A stretch of DNA of 64,000 bases from Scalindua sp964437425 (GTDB lineage: Bacteria; Planctomycetota; Brocadiia; Brocadiales; Scalinduaceae), in NCBI GenBank assembly GCA_964437425.1, contig CAYTGO010000008.1:1-64000 (forward strand), read 5' to 3'. Made by a program: the position numbers and the translations under genes. This document shows, piece after piece, positions 51,948 through 62,222 of this stretch. Position 1 is the stretch's first letter, and each line of letters opens with the position of its first letter. The notes beneath the pieces are model-generated. The model made no database searches and was not told the DNA's origin. It saw only the letters and a program-made list of their open reading frames with translations.

Positions 51948-54278
51948 ATGTCACAATCAAATCGTTACCACCCTAATATTAAAAAAATTATATCTTTAAA
52001 TAAACTTGCTGAAGAATACTATGACAACGACGATCTGCAAAAAGCGTATAAAGCCTGCATGAAAATATACGAATTAGAACCCGCACCTGACATCCTTAGA
52101 CAAAGCGTAGACCTGGGTACAGAACACATGCGCTACCATGTAATATTGGGTGAAATTTGCTACATTAATGGTGATTTTCCAAAAGCAATAAAGATCATGA
52201 ACCGTCTTAAGTCCATTGGTAAGCATTTTTCTGACAAGTACATTGTACTAGCCAATATACACCTGAAAAATGGAGAATACACTAAAGCTCTTCAAGAATA
52301 TGAAGAGATGACCGTAGAATGCCCTCAGCGCTTTAAATCAGTAAAGAGCGGATTATTAGAAATTATTAAACTGAACCCTTTTATCGAACGATCTTACAAA
52401 CAGTTACATGACTTATACAAGAAGAGAGGCAAAGAAGATTATTTAATCTCTGATTTTAAACACAAAGCTAAAGGAGATGAACACAATAGGCAAAACCTTC
52501 TTAATGTGCTGGAGCATCTTTATTACCTTACCGGACAAACTTCTCAAGCCATACCTCTTCTGATTAAGCACCAGGAACTATATCCTAATGATGCAATCCC
52601 TTCATTCCTTCTGGGCAAAATCTACCTTGAGTCCCGTAAGTATTCTGAAGCAATTATTCAATATAAGAAGGTAGCTGAATTAGCCCCGTCAAGAAAAGCA
52701 GATATTATCTCGTCAATAGAAAAGACAGTAGACAATAAAGAGGCTGATAAAAATATTATTAATTTCCTGATTGATTCCTATATAGACGTTGGCAATCTTG
52801 AACAAGCTGAAATAAGGCTTGATCACCTTATGGAAATGGAGCCAGACAATACAAATTACCAAAACAAAATGGAGCAAATCCTTACCAAATCTATTCCAGG
52901 TTCCTTTCATAACAACTTACTGGATCTCTCTATATCAAAAAGCGAGAAACTGATAAAACTAAGACCAAAAGACACAAGATACAAGAAAATGCTTAATGAT
53001 ATCAGGAGCTTAAATGCACGAAGAAAAATCACTGAGTACGAAAACAAACTGAAAGATGGTAATCTTAACGAAGATGAGGAGAGTAGACTTAATTTTGATT
53101 TAGCAATGCTTTATACGGATGCAGGCACAAATGAAGAGCGCGTAATCTCGCTCTTACAGAGCGTTGCCAATTCTAACTCCAGCAAGAAGGTTGAGGCACT
53201 CTTACGATTAGGCCTGAGCTTCCTTGACAAAGGACATAGTGACTATGCTATTAACAATTTCAATAAAATTTCAGCACTATATGTACCCACCAAGGAAAAA
53301 CTACGACTTTTTTACCAGATAGCCGTTGCATGTGAGAAAAAGAATTTACTCGATAAAGCTCAATATTATTATGACAAAATCCTTTCTATTGATTTGCAGT
53401 ACAAGGATGTGTCAGAACGGCTGAGTACAATCTCCTCTTTGACCAAATCTGATAAAGGCGAAGCTTTAATGACAAATTTGAACCAGCGTTTCGAAAACAT
53501 CATGAGGTTTGGTGAAGATAATATCTGGGTCTTCTACAAAGCAGCAAGTAAGTCGCTTAAACGTAAAGTTGTTATCAATGTAATCAAGGATGACTTCAGC
53601 CATAACCAGAACGCAATAGCACGTTTTATTACGGAAATACAATCTATAAGCAAATTCCAACATAAGGGAATAGTCAAAGTATCTGATGTTAATATGGATT
53701 CACTTTTCTATATTGTAATGGAGTATATTGATGGTGAAAGTCTTATGTCTATTAAGAGTAAGAAGCAATTCTCCTGGCAGGAGGTGATAAGAATTGCTAT
53801 AGATATCTGTGATGCTATTAAATGTGCCCATAAACATAATATCATTCACGGAAGTCTAAAGCCAAATCACATAAGATTAACAAAAGATAACTCTGTGAAA
53901 ATTACTGGATTTGGGCTGTTGCACATCACCAATGGTACTATTGTTAATAAAACAGACCAGGAAAAAGAATTGCCTTATGCGTCACCGGAACAAATTAGAG
54001 GAACAGAAGAAGAGGTAGATGAAAGAAGTGATATTTATTCACTGGGAATAATACTTTATGAGCTGCTTACTGGGAATTTACCTTTCCATGAAGAAGATAT
54101 TGCGAATAAGCATGAAAATGAACCACCAAAATCCCTGAGTAAAGAAAACCCGGAAATACCAAAATGGCTAGACCAGATTATACTGAAATGCCTGGAAAAG
54201 AGCCCTTCTGACCGTTACCAGGAAATGGGCTATCTACAGAAATCACTAGAGTCATATTCCAAGTTCTACCTGGATTAA
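51948..54278 (+). CDS. TPR-repeat pseudokinase
   Basis: 776 residues from the ATG at 51948 (an upstream TTG at 51933 is less likely). The first 510 residues are TPR-like helical repeats (for example AEEYYDNDDLQKAYKACMKI and ALQEYEEMTVECPQRF). The last 260 form a Ser/Thr-kinase fold with YIVMEYIDGESL, ASPEQIRG and DIYSLGIILYELLTG. All three catalytic positions are changed: the VAIK lysine is Asn544, HRD is HGS (634-636) and DFG is GFG (654-656). It is therefore probably a scaffold or regulator. Confidence 0.88.
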   Translation: MSQSNRYHPNIKKIISLNKLAEEYYDNDDLQKAYKACMKIYELEPAPDILRQSVDLGTEHMRYHVILGEICYINGDFPKAIKIMNRLKSIGKHFSDKYIVLANIHLKNGEYTKALQEYEEMTVECPQRFKSVKSGLLEIIKLNPFIERSYKQLHDLYKKRGKEDYLISDFKHKAKGDEHNRQNLLNVLEHLYYLTGQTSQAIPLLIKHQELYPNDAIPSFLLGKIYLESRKYSEAIIQYKKVAELAPSRKADIISSIEKTVDNKEADKNIINFLIDSYIDVGNLEQAEIRLDHLMEMEPDNTNYQNKMEQILTKSIPGSFHNNLLDLSISKSEKLIKLRPKDTRYKKMLNDIRSLNARRKITEYENKLKDGNLNEDEESRLNFDLAMLYTDAGTNEERVISLLQSVANSNSSKKVEALLRLGLSFLDKGHSDYAINNFNKISALYVPTKEKLRLFYQIAVACEKKNLLDKAQYYYDKILSIDLQYKDVSERLSTISSLTKSDKGEALMTNLNQRFENIMRFGEDNIWVFYKAASKSLKRKVVINVIKDDFSHNQNAIARFITEIQSISKFQHKGIVKVSDVNMDSLFYIVMEYIDGESLMSIKSKKQFSWQEVIRIAIDICDAIKCAHKHNIIHGSLKPNHIRLTKDNSVKITGFGLLHITNGTIVNKTDQEKELPYASPEQIRGTEEEVDERSDIYSLGIILYELLTGNLPFHEEDIANKHENEPPKSLSKENPEIPKWLDQIILKCLEKSPSDRYQEMGYLQKSLESYSKFYLD

Positions 54279-54298
54279 TCTGGAAGAGTCTCGTTTTT

Positions 54299-55858
54299 TT
54301 AATTGTTATCAGTCTTTTCCAGACCATATTTTTTTATGCGATATCTTAATTTGTCGCGACTAAGTCCTAACAACCGTGCAGCCATACTCTGGTTCCACGA
54401 ACATTCAAGAAGCGTTTTGAAAATAACATCCTTTTCCATCTCAGAGATAGATTTAGTTTTTTCAGGTTCTACAATCTGCCTATCAAATATGCCTTTTTTT
54501 CTATATTGAATTTCGTCCGGCAAGTCACTGATATGAATGATATCATCATCTGCCAAAACGACGGCCCTTTCAACAATATTTTCTAACTCTCTTATGTTAC
54601 CGGGATAGTCATAACTTATTAAAGCATCCATACACTCTTTATCAAACTTTTGCGCTGACTTGCCTAACTCACTACCGTATTTATCAAGAAAGAATTCTGC
54701 AAAAGCGGGTATATCTTCCCGTCTCTCTTTTAATGGTGGTAGCTGGAAGACAATAACTTTGAGTCGGTAATATAGATCTCTTCTAAATAGGTTTTGCTCT
54801 ACTGCTTTCTCTAAATCACTGTTTGTTGCAGCTATTATACGAATATCTGTTGAAATAGTCTTGGTGCTACCCACTCGCTCAAATACCTTTTCCTGTAGTA
54901 TTCTCAGAAGCTTAGTCTGTGTAGATTTATCAATTTCTCCAATTTCATCCAGGAAAACAGTCCCACCATCAGCAAATTCAAACCTTCCGATTTTTAGTTT
55001 GTCCGCACCTGTAAATGCGCCTTTTTCATGCCCAAACAATTCACTTTCCAACAGTGTTGGTGATAAAATAGAGCAATTAACGGTAACAAACGGATTGTCT
55101 TTCCGGCTGCTTTGCTCATGAATAGTACGTGCAATAATACCCTTGCCGGTTCCCGACTCTCCAAGAACAAGAACATTGCTTTTTGTATCCTTCAGCTTAT
55201 TAACAGATTGTAATATTTTCTTCATTTTCGCGTTCTTGCCAATTACGATCTCTTCTGAACCCAACTCTGATTTAAGCGCATAATTAGTTCTCTGTAAGTT
55301 ATCATAACTCTTGGCATTTGAAACTGACACAGCAGCAAAATTGCTCATTATTGTAGCAACTGCAATATCATCTTCATTGAACAATGTACCATCACGCTTA
55401 TTCAACAACTCAACACAACCGATTGTCTTGCCTTTTATACACAATGGAACACACAAAACACTCTCAGTTTTGAAACCGGAGACTTTATCAATTTCTTCAA
55501 AGTGGTGTGGACTTTTCTTTGCATCAAAAACTACAACTATTTTTCCTGTACCTATACAGTGTCCGGCAATACCCTTTGCCATCGGAAACCTGATATTTGA
55601 AATCACATCAGAGGCAGGACCTGTTGCGTATCGAATGACCAGGTCCTCATCAGAATCACATAATATAATGGATGCCGCAACAGAGTTTGTCAGTTTAGAT
55701 GCATGAAGTATAACCTGTTCTAACACATGGTTTAATTCCAGTTTAGAATTAATGATAGCACTCGCCTCAAGAATATCGTGCAAATTAGCTTCCCTCAGAC
55801 TAGTGCTTCTGACAATATCATCAATGTTTAAGGTTGTTGTCCCATCCAATTTACGCAT
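54299..55858 (-). CDS. GAF-domain sigma-54-dependent transcriptional activator
   Basis: 519 residues from the ATG at 55858, which has GGAGG close upstream; a TTG at 55870 is in frame too. A GAF domain (about 30-175) is followed by AAA+ with Walker A GESGTGKGI, GAFTGA, Walker B GTVFLDEIGE and a sensor II region, then a Fis HTH (QSMAARLLGLSRDKLRYRIKK). The GAF ligand is unknown. It may control nearby sigma-54 genes. It is convergent with the TPR-pseudokinase. Confidence 0.92.
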   Translation of the reverse strand: MRKLDGTTTLNIDDIVRSTSLREANLHDILEASAIINSKLELNHVLEQVILHASKLTNSVAASIILCDSDEDLVIRYATGPASDVISNIRFPMAKGIAGHCIGTGKIVVVFDAKKSPHHFEEIDKVSGFKTESVLCVPLCIKGKTIGCVELLNKRDGTLFNEDDIAVATIMSNFAAVSVSNAKSYDNLQRTNYALKSELGSEEIVIGKNAKMKKILQSVNKLKDTKSNVLVLGESGTGKGIIARTIHEQSSRKDNPFVTVNCSILSPTLLESELFGHEKGAFTGADKLKIGRFEFADGGTVFLDEIGEIDKSTQTKLLRILQEKVFERVGSTKTISTDIRIIAATNSDLEKAVEQNLFRRDLYYRLKVIVFQLPPLKERREDIPAFAEFFLDKYGSELGKSAQKFDKECMDALISYDYPGNIRELENIVERAVVLADDDIIHISDLPDEIQYRKKGIFDRQIVEPEKTKSISEMEKDVIFKTLLECSWNQSMAARLLGLSRDKLRYRIKKYGLEKTDNN

Positions 55859-56098
55859 AATTTCCTCCAATAATTATAATAATGTAGCATGCTATAAGTT
55901 TAATACTCAAAAGTCAACTATTTTTGGGTAAAAACTGGGGATTATCGCCCAATAAATAAAAGTATCTTTATCTCTGTATAAATGAATACAACCGCATTCC
56001 TGGCCTGTTTCAAATACTATTGAAGTTGACAAGTATTCTAATTTTTGATAAGTTCAATCGACTATAATGCAGCTAACACCTTATGATAAGTATCTATC

Positions 56099-57601
56099 AT
56101 GAAAAAGTTTATAAATATTTTACTCCTCCTGTTATTTACTCACATCGTATTAACTCAACTAACTTCTTCCAGCGCAGATGAGACAGAAGACTTAACCGAC
56201 TCTGTTGAGAGCAGCTCACGTAGCGATAGGTTATCAATTATACCTCTAAGTGGGATGATTGATGGTGGTATTTACAATTCTCTCAAAAGGAGGGTTGAAA
56301 TTGCTAAAGAAAACGGTTCAAATCTCATAATTTTTGAGATTGATACATTTGGTGGTCAGCTGGAGCCTGCCTTCGAGATTTCGGATCATATCAGCAATAT
56401 CAAGAACATCAAAACAATCGCATTCATTCCCAAAAAGGCAATTTCGGCAGGCTCTCTGATAGCAATTTCATGTAACGAGATATACATGTCTCCTCAGGCG
56501 GAATTAGGAGATTGTGAACCAATAGTCCCCTCTTCTGAAGGTGGATACAAAACCGTAGGCGAAAAAATACAAACGGTATTAAGAACGAAGTTTAGAAAGT
56601 TTGCGGAGAAGAACGGTTATCCTGTTTTGCTTGCAGAAGCGATGGTTACAAAAGAGATAGAAGTGTACAGAGTAATTACAGAGGAGAAACCTGAAGGATT
56701 TTATATTTCAGGAAGAGAACTAAAGGAGATGAACGAAGAGGAAAAAAATAAATTTAAGTCCAAAAAGCTGATAATCGAAGAGGGAAAGTTGCTCACTATG
56801 CATGCAAAAGAGGCTTATGAATACAACTTCGCAAAAGAAATTGTAGAAGATCGGAACGGCTTATTAAAATTACTGAATATAGAAAATGTCACACCAAACA
56901 TCCTGGAAACAAATTGGTCTGAAGAGATGGTAAGATTCCTGGGAAGAATTGCGCCTGTCCTGCTTGGTATTGGATTGGCAGGCTTGTGGATGGAGTTTAA
57001 GAGCCCGGGATTTGGACTACCCGGTATCGTAGGCATATCTTGCCTTGCAATCGTCTTCTTAAGTAAGCACATGGTCGGCCTGGCAGAGACACCTGAAATT
57101 ATCATGTTTTTTATAGGTATAGTCCTGATAGCGGTAGAAATACTATTCATACCAGGTTTTGGTATTGCCGGAATACCAGGAATCATTTTAATATTGATAG
57201 GTGCGATTTTGTCATTTCAAGATTTCACTATTCCAAGAACACCTTATGACGTTGACATGTTTGTTAATAATATATTTGCAGTAATGTGTAGTCTTATTGG
57301 AAGCGGAATTACCATTTTCCTGTTATTTAGATTCATGCCGGGTATACCATTCTTTAATCGTCTAGTCTTAACGTCTTCAGAGACCTCTCAAAGCGGTTTT
57401 GTAATCCCTCCACAACCAGCAGGGAAAAGCAGCCTGGTAGGCAGAGAAGGAAAGTCCTTAACGGCTTTGCACCCTACCGGCAAGATTGAAGTGGACAATA
57501 ACACTCTCGATGTAGTAACAGAAGGAGAATATATTGAAAAAGGTAAAATAGTTGAAATAATAGAGATCAGCGGAAATAGAATAGTCGTGAAGGCACTTTA
57601 G
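56099..57601 (+). CDS. nfeD: NfeD-type membrane serine protease
   Basis: 500 residues. A signal peptide is followed by a ClpP/SppA-like domain with DTFGGQLEPAFEISDHI and the active-site serine in KAISAGSLIAIS. Four to five membrane helices lie at about 280-420, and an OB-fold-like NfeD domain at the C-terminus (GREGKSLTALHPTGKIEV...GEYIEKGKIVEIIEISGNRIVV). NfeD proteases act on membrane proteins together with flotillin-like partners; the partner floA is two genes downstream. There is no strong ribosome site before the ATG. Confidence 0.94.
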   Translation: MKKFINILLLLLFTHIVLTQLTSSSADETEDLTDSVESSSRSDRLSIIPLSGMIDGGIYNSLKRRVEIAKENGSNLIIFEIDTFGGQLEPAFEISDHISNIKNIKTIAFIPKKAISAGSLIAISCNEIYMSPQAELGDCEPIVPSSEGGYKTVGEKIQTVLRTKFRKFAEKNGYPVLLAEAMVTKEIEVYRVITEEKPEGFYISGRELKEMNEEEKNKFKSKKLIIEEGKLLTMHAKEAYEYNFAKEIVEDRNGLLKLLNIENVTPNILETNWSEEMVRFLGRIAPVLLGIGLAGLWMEFKSPGFGLPGIVGISCLAIVFLSKHMVGLAETPEIIMFFIGIVLIAVEILFIPGFGIAGIPGIILILIGAILSFQDFTIPRTPYDVDMFVNNIFAVMCSLIGSGITIFLLFRFMPGIPFFNRLVLTSSETSQSGFVIPPQPAGKSSLVGREGKSLTALHPTGKIEVDNNTLDVVTEGEYIEKGKIVEIIEISGNRIVVKAL

Positions 57602-57617
57602 GCACTATAAACATTTT

Positions 57618-58079
57618 ATGGGCATATCAGAAGTCATAACATTATATATAATTGGCTTAACTGCGATAACAATAGAGTTATTCATACCGGGGGCTATAGT
57701 TGGAATTTGTGGTGCCGGTTGCGTAATTGCGAGTATAATATTTGCATATTTATACGTATCAAACCTGCTGGGACACATATTACTTGGTATAGGCATTTGC
57801 TTTATTCCAATATTTTTTATAACATGGTATAAACTACTGACGAAGACATTTGCTGTAAATGCTTCGGAAGAGGGCTTTTCTTCCTCTAAAAACAGACTGG
57901 AAGACTTTATATCAACAGAAGGTATCGCCATTACAACGCTGAGACCTTCAGGTACCGCAAAAATCAAAGGTGACAAAGTAGACGTTGTTTCAGAAGGCGA
58001 AATGATAGCAAAAAATACAAAGATTAAGGTAGTCGATGTAAAGGGAAACAGAATAGTTGTAAAACCAGTGAAAACATAA
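57618..58079 (+). CDS. short NfeD-like membrane protein
   Basis: 153 residues: three membrane helices (about 10-95) and a C-terminal OB-like domain (EGIAITTLRPSGTAKIKGDKVDVVSEGEMI). It lacks the protease domain. It is the short paralogue that often lies next to full-length nfeD. It starts 16 bases after nfeD in the same operon. Confidence 0.9.
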   Translation: MGISEVITLYIIGLTAITIELFIPGAIVGICGAGCVIASIIFAYLYVSNLLGHILLGIGICFIPIFFITWYKLLTKTFAVNASEEGFSSSKNRLEDFISTEGIAITTLRPSGTAKIKGDKVDVVSEGEMIAKNTKIKVVDVKGNRIVVKPVKT

Positions 58080-58101
58080 AAACATTGAAGGAGAGAAAAA
58101 A

Positions 58102-59130
58102 ATGATAAACATACCTTTACTTGCCGCTTCCAAAGAAGCCTTAACAATTGGAATTGTCATCGGCTCCATCTTTCTAATCCTGTTTCTCCTCTTGATATTT
58201 AAATATGGCTGGTTGTATATACAGGCATTAGCATCAGGTGCCAATGTAGCTCTCATTCAATTAATTGGAATGACACTCAGGCGTGTCAACGCAAGAGTTA
58301 TTGTTGATTCACGCATAATGGCGAAAAAGGCAGGTCTGGATTATGATACTCCTCAACTTGAAGCACACTACCTGGCACGAGGTAACGTGCCCAACGTCAT
58401 CAGGGCATTAATTGCTGCCGATAAGGCGAAAATAGACCTGGGTTTTGACAGGGCCTGTGCAATAGACCTGGCAGGAAGAGACGTTCTGGATGCTGTTAAA
58501 ACAAGCGTCAACCCAAAGGTTATTGATTGTCCTGATCCAACCAAGGGAAGACAAACAATTGATGCAGTAGCTATGGATGGTATCCAGCTCAAAACAAAGG
58601 CCAGGGTAACCGTGAGAGCAAACATAGAACGATTAGTCGGTGGTGCCACAGAAGAGACCATTATCGCACGTGTTGGAGAAGGAATCGTAACAACAATCGG
58701 TTCAGCAGAAACTCACAAGAGAGTGCTGGAGAACCCTGATTCAATATCAAAAAGAGTTTTAGAAAAAGGACTTGATTCCGGTACAGCATTTGAGATATTA
58801 TCTATCGACATTGCCGACATAGATGTAGGTGAAAACATAGGGGCAAAGCTGCAGGCAGACCAGGCAGAAGCCGATAAAGTAGTTGCTCAGGCTGAAGCTG
58901 AAAAACGAAGAGCAATGGCTGTCGCCAGGGCCCAGGAAATGACTGCATTAGTAGAGGAGAACCGGGCTAAAGTTGTTCTTGCGGAAGCAGAGGTCCCAAA
59001 GGCAATTTCACAGGCATTCAGAGAGGGCAACCTTGGAATAATGGACTATTATCACCTGAAAAATATTCAGTCAGACACAGAAATGAGAACGTCTATTTCT
59101 AAGACCAGTGATGATTCTTCAAAAATGTAA
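58102..59130 (+). CDS. floA: flotillin-like protein FloA
   Basis: 342 residues, normal length, with AAGGAG before the ATG. A membrane helix (about 15-35) is followed by the SPFH core (ARVIVDSRIMAKKAGL, AIDLAGRDVLDAVKTSVNPKVIDCP) and a coiled coil rich in Ala-Glu (LQADQAEADKVVAQAEAEKR). It organises lipid-raft-like membrane domains and works with NfeD proteins. It closes the cluster with a small downstream gene. Confidence 0.95.
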   Translation: MINIPLLAASKEALTIGIVIGSIFLILFLLLIFKYGWLYIQALASGANVALIQLIGMTLRRVNARVIVDSRIMAKKAGLDYDTPQLEAHYLARGNVPNVIRALIAADKAKIDLGFDRACAIDLAGRDVLDAVKTSVNPKVIDCPDPTKGRQTIDAVAMDGIQLKTKARVTVRANIERLVGGATEETIIARVGEGIVTTIGSAETHKRVLENPDSISKRVLEKGLDSGTAFEILSIDIADIDVGENIGAKLQADQAEADKVVAQAEAEKRRAMAVARAQEMTALVEENRAKVVLAEAEVPKAISQAFREGNLGIMDYYHLKNIQSDTEMRTSISKTSDDSSKM

Positions 59131-59164
59131 TCAGTAAATAAGTATCAAAAGTCAGGAAACACAA

Positions 59165-59629
59165 ATGGAACAATTAATCTGGTCATTAATAATTATTGCT
59201 TTTATTATATTCACCGCTCTCAAAAATAGAGCCAGGAACAGACCAGATACCGGTAAAGCCAGAATCACTGATGCTGAACATAAAGCAAGGGACGAACATG
59301 ATAGACTTGGCAGATACATGGAAGAGCTACTTGGCATTGAAAGGACTGAGGCTGAACCACAAATAGAAATAGAGCGAGAAATACAAAAACCATTTAATGA
59401 AGTAGTTACACCAGGGGAGAAACCAGAGGCAGAGAAGAAAAAGATTGGTCAGTTCGAAACACCGTTACATAGAGAGAGGCAAAAACCTCCTCTCCCGGAA
59501 AAAAGAGAAGTTTGTCATTCAAAATTTCCATGGGGTACTTTGTCGAAGAAAGACCTTCCTAATGCCATAATCTTATCAGAGATAATTGGCCCTCCTATTT
59601 CAAAGAGAAAAAGCCATAGATTATTTTAA
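59165..59629 (+). CDS. small membrane-anchored hypothetical protein
   Basis: 154 residues. An N-terminal membrane helix (LIWSLIIIAFIIFTAL) is followed by a charged, disordered-looking region. It ends with a conserved-looking LSKKDLPNAIILSEIIGPPISKR. Position and layout suggest it belongs to the NfeD/FloA operon. No family was recognised. Confidence 0.7.
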   Translation: MEQLIWSLIIIAFIIFTALKNRARNRPDTGKARITDAEHKARDEHDRLGRYMEELLGIERTEAEPQIEIEREIQKPFNEVVTPGEKPEAEKKKIGQFETPLHRERQKPPLPEKREVCHSKFPWGTLSKKDLPNAIILSEIIGPPISKRKSHRLF

Positions 59630-59701
59630 TACAGAAACCCTTCCCGTCCTCACAAGAATGCATGTCGGGCAGACGAAACTCCTAAAAATACAATTTGGTT
59701 A

Positions 59702-59789
59702 GCCAGAGTGGTGGAATTGGCAGACGCGCCGGATTCAAAATCCGGTCCCTGTAATGGGGGTGTGGGTTCAACTCCCACCTCTGGCACCA
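59702..59789 (+). tRNA. tRNA-Leu, anticodon CAA
   Basis: The 7-bp acceptor stem pairs GCCAGAG with CTCTGGC, followed by discriminator A and an encoded CCA. The anticodon stem CCGGA/TCCGG encloses loop TTCAAAA with anticodon CAA (reads UUG). The T arm is GTGGG-TTCAACT-CCCAC, and the long variable arm is as in class II tRNAs. 88 bases. Confidence 0.95.
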
Positions 59790-59823
59790 AAATTTATCTC
59801 ACTTAGGATGCTATCTGATATGT

Positions 59824-62046
59824 TCAGAAAAATGGTTTAAATTTTTCATAAAGAGTATTGAGTTTTTTCTTATAATACTCTACATTCTCATCCGGTTCTT
59901 CACTGTTCCACTGCGAAGCGAGTTTGCAGTTATCGAACACCCTTACCCTGCTTTTTTCACCAATTACATAATAAGAGATTTGATCACCCGGTTGGTAGCT
60001 ACGTTCTGACTTAAGTGCCAGCTCATATGCAGCAGCGGCACTTCTCTTCTTTTTACTTACCTTTTCAGAATAGATAGCAAGCGACTCCTTAAGAGTTTCC
60101 TTCTTGATAAACATCTTTTTGTCCCACTTGTGATCCATTAGCTCTTTCTCATATTTATCCAGAAGATCCTCCATTTTTTTACCTTCTCCCTTAAGCAAAT
60201 ACAGGAACATCTCCTCCATAAACCTGCGCTGAAAGAGTTCTAAACCCCTGGAACGAAGACCGGATCCCTTGATAATTATTCTGTCATCATAATCAAGGAG
60301 TACATAATTTTTGATTTTATAACTGAACATAGCTCTATACCTTCCAGCTAATTCCAGGTTTATACCTTCAGGCAGTGCGCTTGACAGTTCGGTAATAATC
60401 CCCTCCTCGTCCTTTTTTTTCTTTACTCTTCCGGGAGGAACAAAGTATATACCGTCAGTATCAATCTCTATCACTTTACAATCGTTATCCTCCAGCCATT
60501 CAATCATGGATTTGATAATCTCTCTCCCTTTAGCCGTTACTTTATTTGCCTCTTCGAAATCACTGAAGTGGCCATAAGCAAAACCCAGATAACCGTAGAA
60601 CGAATTAATAAGCACCTTGAAAGTAGATTGTAGCGCATCATAATACATCTCTTCAGATTTAGTTTTTGCAGCAGACATCATATCCTTTGCATTTAATCTA
60701 AAATCTTTCAAGTCACTCAATAGCGATTGAAAAATATTCAGCTCATCAACCTCAGGAAAATATTTAAAAGTTAACATTATGGATGGATATAATGACTGGA
60801 CGTCACAGTACAAAACCCTTTTGATCACACCCTGAAGAAACATGTCTGTATAGCCTCCGGAATAGTTTCTGGTCGGTGATGTTCGTGGAATTGAAGTACC
60901 TGAATTTATATATTCTCTTATAAAGAGAGAATTAATCTTAGTAGCATTTCCCCTGATGATGGCATTCTGAAATGAATATGGAAATATCTGTGTCTGATAA
61001 TAGAAGCTCTGTCCCAGGATTTCGCTGATAGCCCTTGTCTCCCTGACATCATCCAGACCATATTTTATAAGCTCATCCGGCTTATTATCAAAATACCAGC
61101 TTAATTTATCCGGATCTATGTACGTTCTGTCCGGAGAAGCAACATTGAAGTGCCTGGCTACATTCTTTAGTCCATAGCTCTCCAGATTCCTGGCAGTGAC
61201 GTCATACATCTGTGCCAGTATATACGTGTCTACAATATGACGGCCATACACCTCAAATTTTTTATAGGAGACTGTTCTCTCTGCAATATTCAAGCGTGAC
61301 GAGTGAGATTTGATGGTTTGCTCATTACGGCCAATAGCCAAAGGAACTTTAAAACGTCTTGCACGTGCTTCTATGTAAACCAAATCAAAATTAAAAATAT
61401 TGTGCCCTTCTATCACGTCAGGATCTCTTAAATTTATCTGCTCAACCATAAGCTCCAGCATCACCTTTTCATCATACTCTTTTCCCGAAATGATATACTC
61501 CCAACCGCTGCTATCAGACAGTGATATCAGAGTAATTCTGTCTTCAACTCTATGCGGATTTGAAAATTCAAATCCCTCAGCACAATAAGTTTCAATATCA
61601 AGCTGAAGCCTTAACAAATCACCATATAACATCTCTTTAAAAAGTGTCTGTCCTGAAATAAGCAGATACTGGTGGACCGGATCATTTAAATAAAAGAATG
61701 GTGCACTTAAGCTGGCCGGTGTTGCACCGGTTTTCTTCTTAAAATGCTTCAATAATAGCTGCAAATCTGCCCAGGTTTCCAACAACACCAGGTACTTATA
61801 ATATGCATCCCCCTTTAACCTCTTTGCCTCATACGTGCCATCCCAACCATCCATATAGGTAGTCTCTTCCAATAAGACAAATGGTTTGAAAACGATCTTC
61901 TTTGATGTTATTTTATTTTTTTTACGACAAAATATCTCAATTGAATTTTTACCATCAAACTCAACAGCCGTAATATACGGAGTAGAGTCACGTCCGAAGA
62001 GAATCTCATTTTCATGAAAAGATACTTTTTTTAATTTCAAATCCAT
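59824..62046 (-). CDS. family B DNA polymerase
   Basis: 740 residues from the ATG at 62046 (a TTG two codons earlier is also open). The 3'-5' exonuclease acids are in LQLDIETYC, GHNIFNFDLVYIEA and YGLDDVRETR. Polymerase motifs are DVQSLYPSIM, KVLINSFYGYLGF and VIEIDTDGIYF, so both activities look intact. Family B polymerases in bacteria usually take part in damage tolerance or are mobile-element derived. The motifs match the archaeal/bacterial family B group; I cannot place it more precisely. It is convergent with the tRNA gene. Confidence 0.93.
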   Translation of the reverse strand: MDLKLKKVSFHENEILFGRDSTPYITAVEFDGKNSIEIFCRKKNKITSKKIVFKPFVLLEETTYMDGWDGTYEAKRLKGDAYYKYLVLLETWADLQLLLKHFKKKTGATPASLSAPFFYLNDPVHQYLLISGQTLFKEMLYGDLLRLQLDIETYCAEGFEFSNPHRVEDRITLISLSDSSGWEYIISGKEYDEKVMLELMVEQINLRDPDVIEGHNIFNFDLVYIEARARRFKVPLAIGRNEQTIKSHSSRLNIAERTVSYKKFEVYGRHIVDTYILAQMYDVTARNLESYGLKNVARHFNVASPDRTYIDPDKLSWYFDNKPDELIKYGLDDVRETRAISEILGQSFYYQTQIFPYSFQNAIIRGNATKINSLFIREYINSGTSIPRTSPTRNYSGGYTDMFLQGVIKRVLYCDVQSLYPSIMLTFKYFPEVDELNIFQSLLSDLKDFRLNAKDMMSAAKTKSEEMYYDALQSTFKVLINSFYGYLGFAYGHFSDFEEANKVTAKGREIIKSMIEWLEDNDCKVIEIDTDGIYFVPPGRVKKKKDEEGIITELSSALPEGINLELAGRYRAMFSYKIKNYVLLDYDDRIIIKGSGLRSRGLELFQRRFMEEMFLYLLKGEGKKMEDLLDKYEKELMDHKWDKKMFIKKETLKESLAIYSEKVSKKKRSAAAAYELALKSERSYQPGDQISYYVIGEKSRVRVFDNCKLASQWNSEEPDENVEYYKKKLNTLYEKFKPFF

Positions 62047-62222
62047 TTGCAACCTGCACCCTTCTTTAATAATAATTTAGCAATTTAAGGATTAAGGTAT
62101 TTTGCAATTCTTTAATACCTCAATCCGAGAATTCATTCTATGGTTCAGCACATTTTTGTCCAGTAGAAATAAACAAATATTTTTAATCTGGATATTTATC
62201 ATGATTTTTATAGAATGAATTT

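Noticed and set aside
59630..59701. attachment site next to the tRNA gene
   Set aside because: No repeat of the tRNA 3' end and no integrase were seen in the window.
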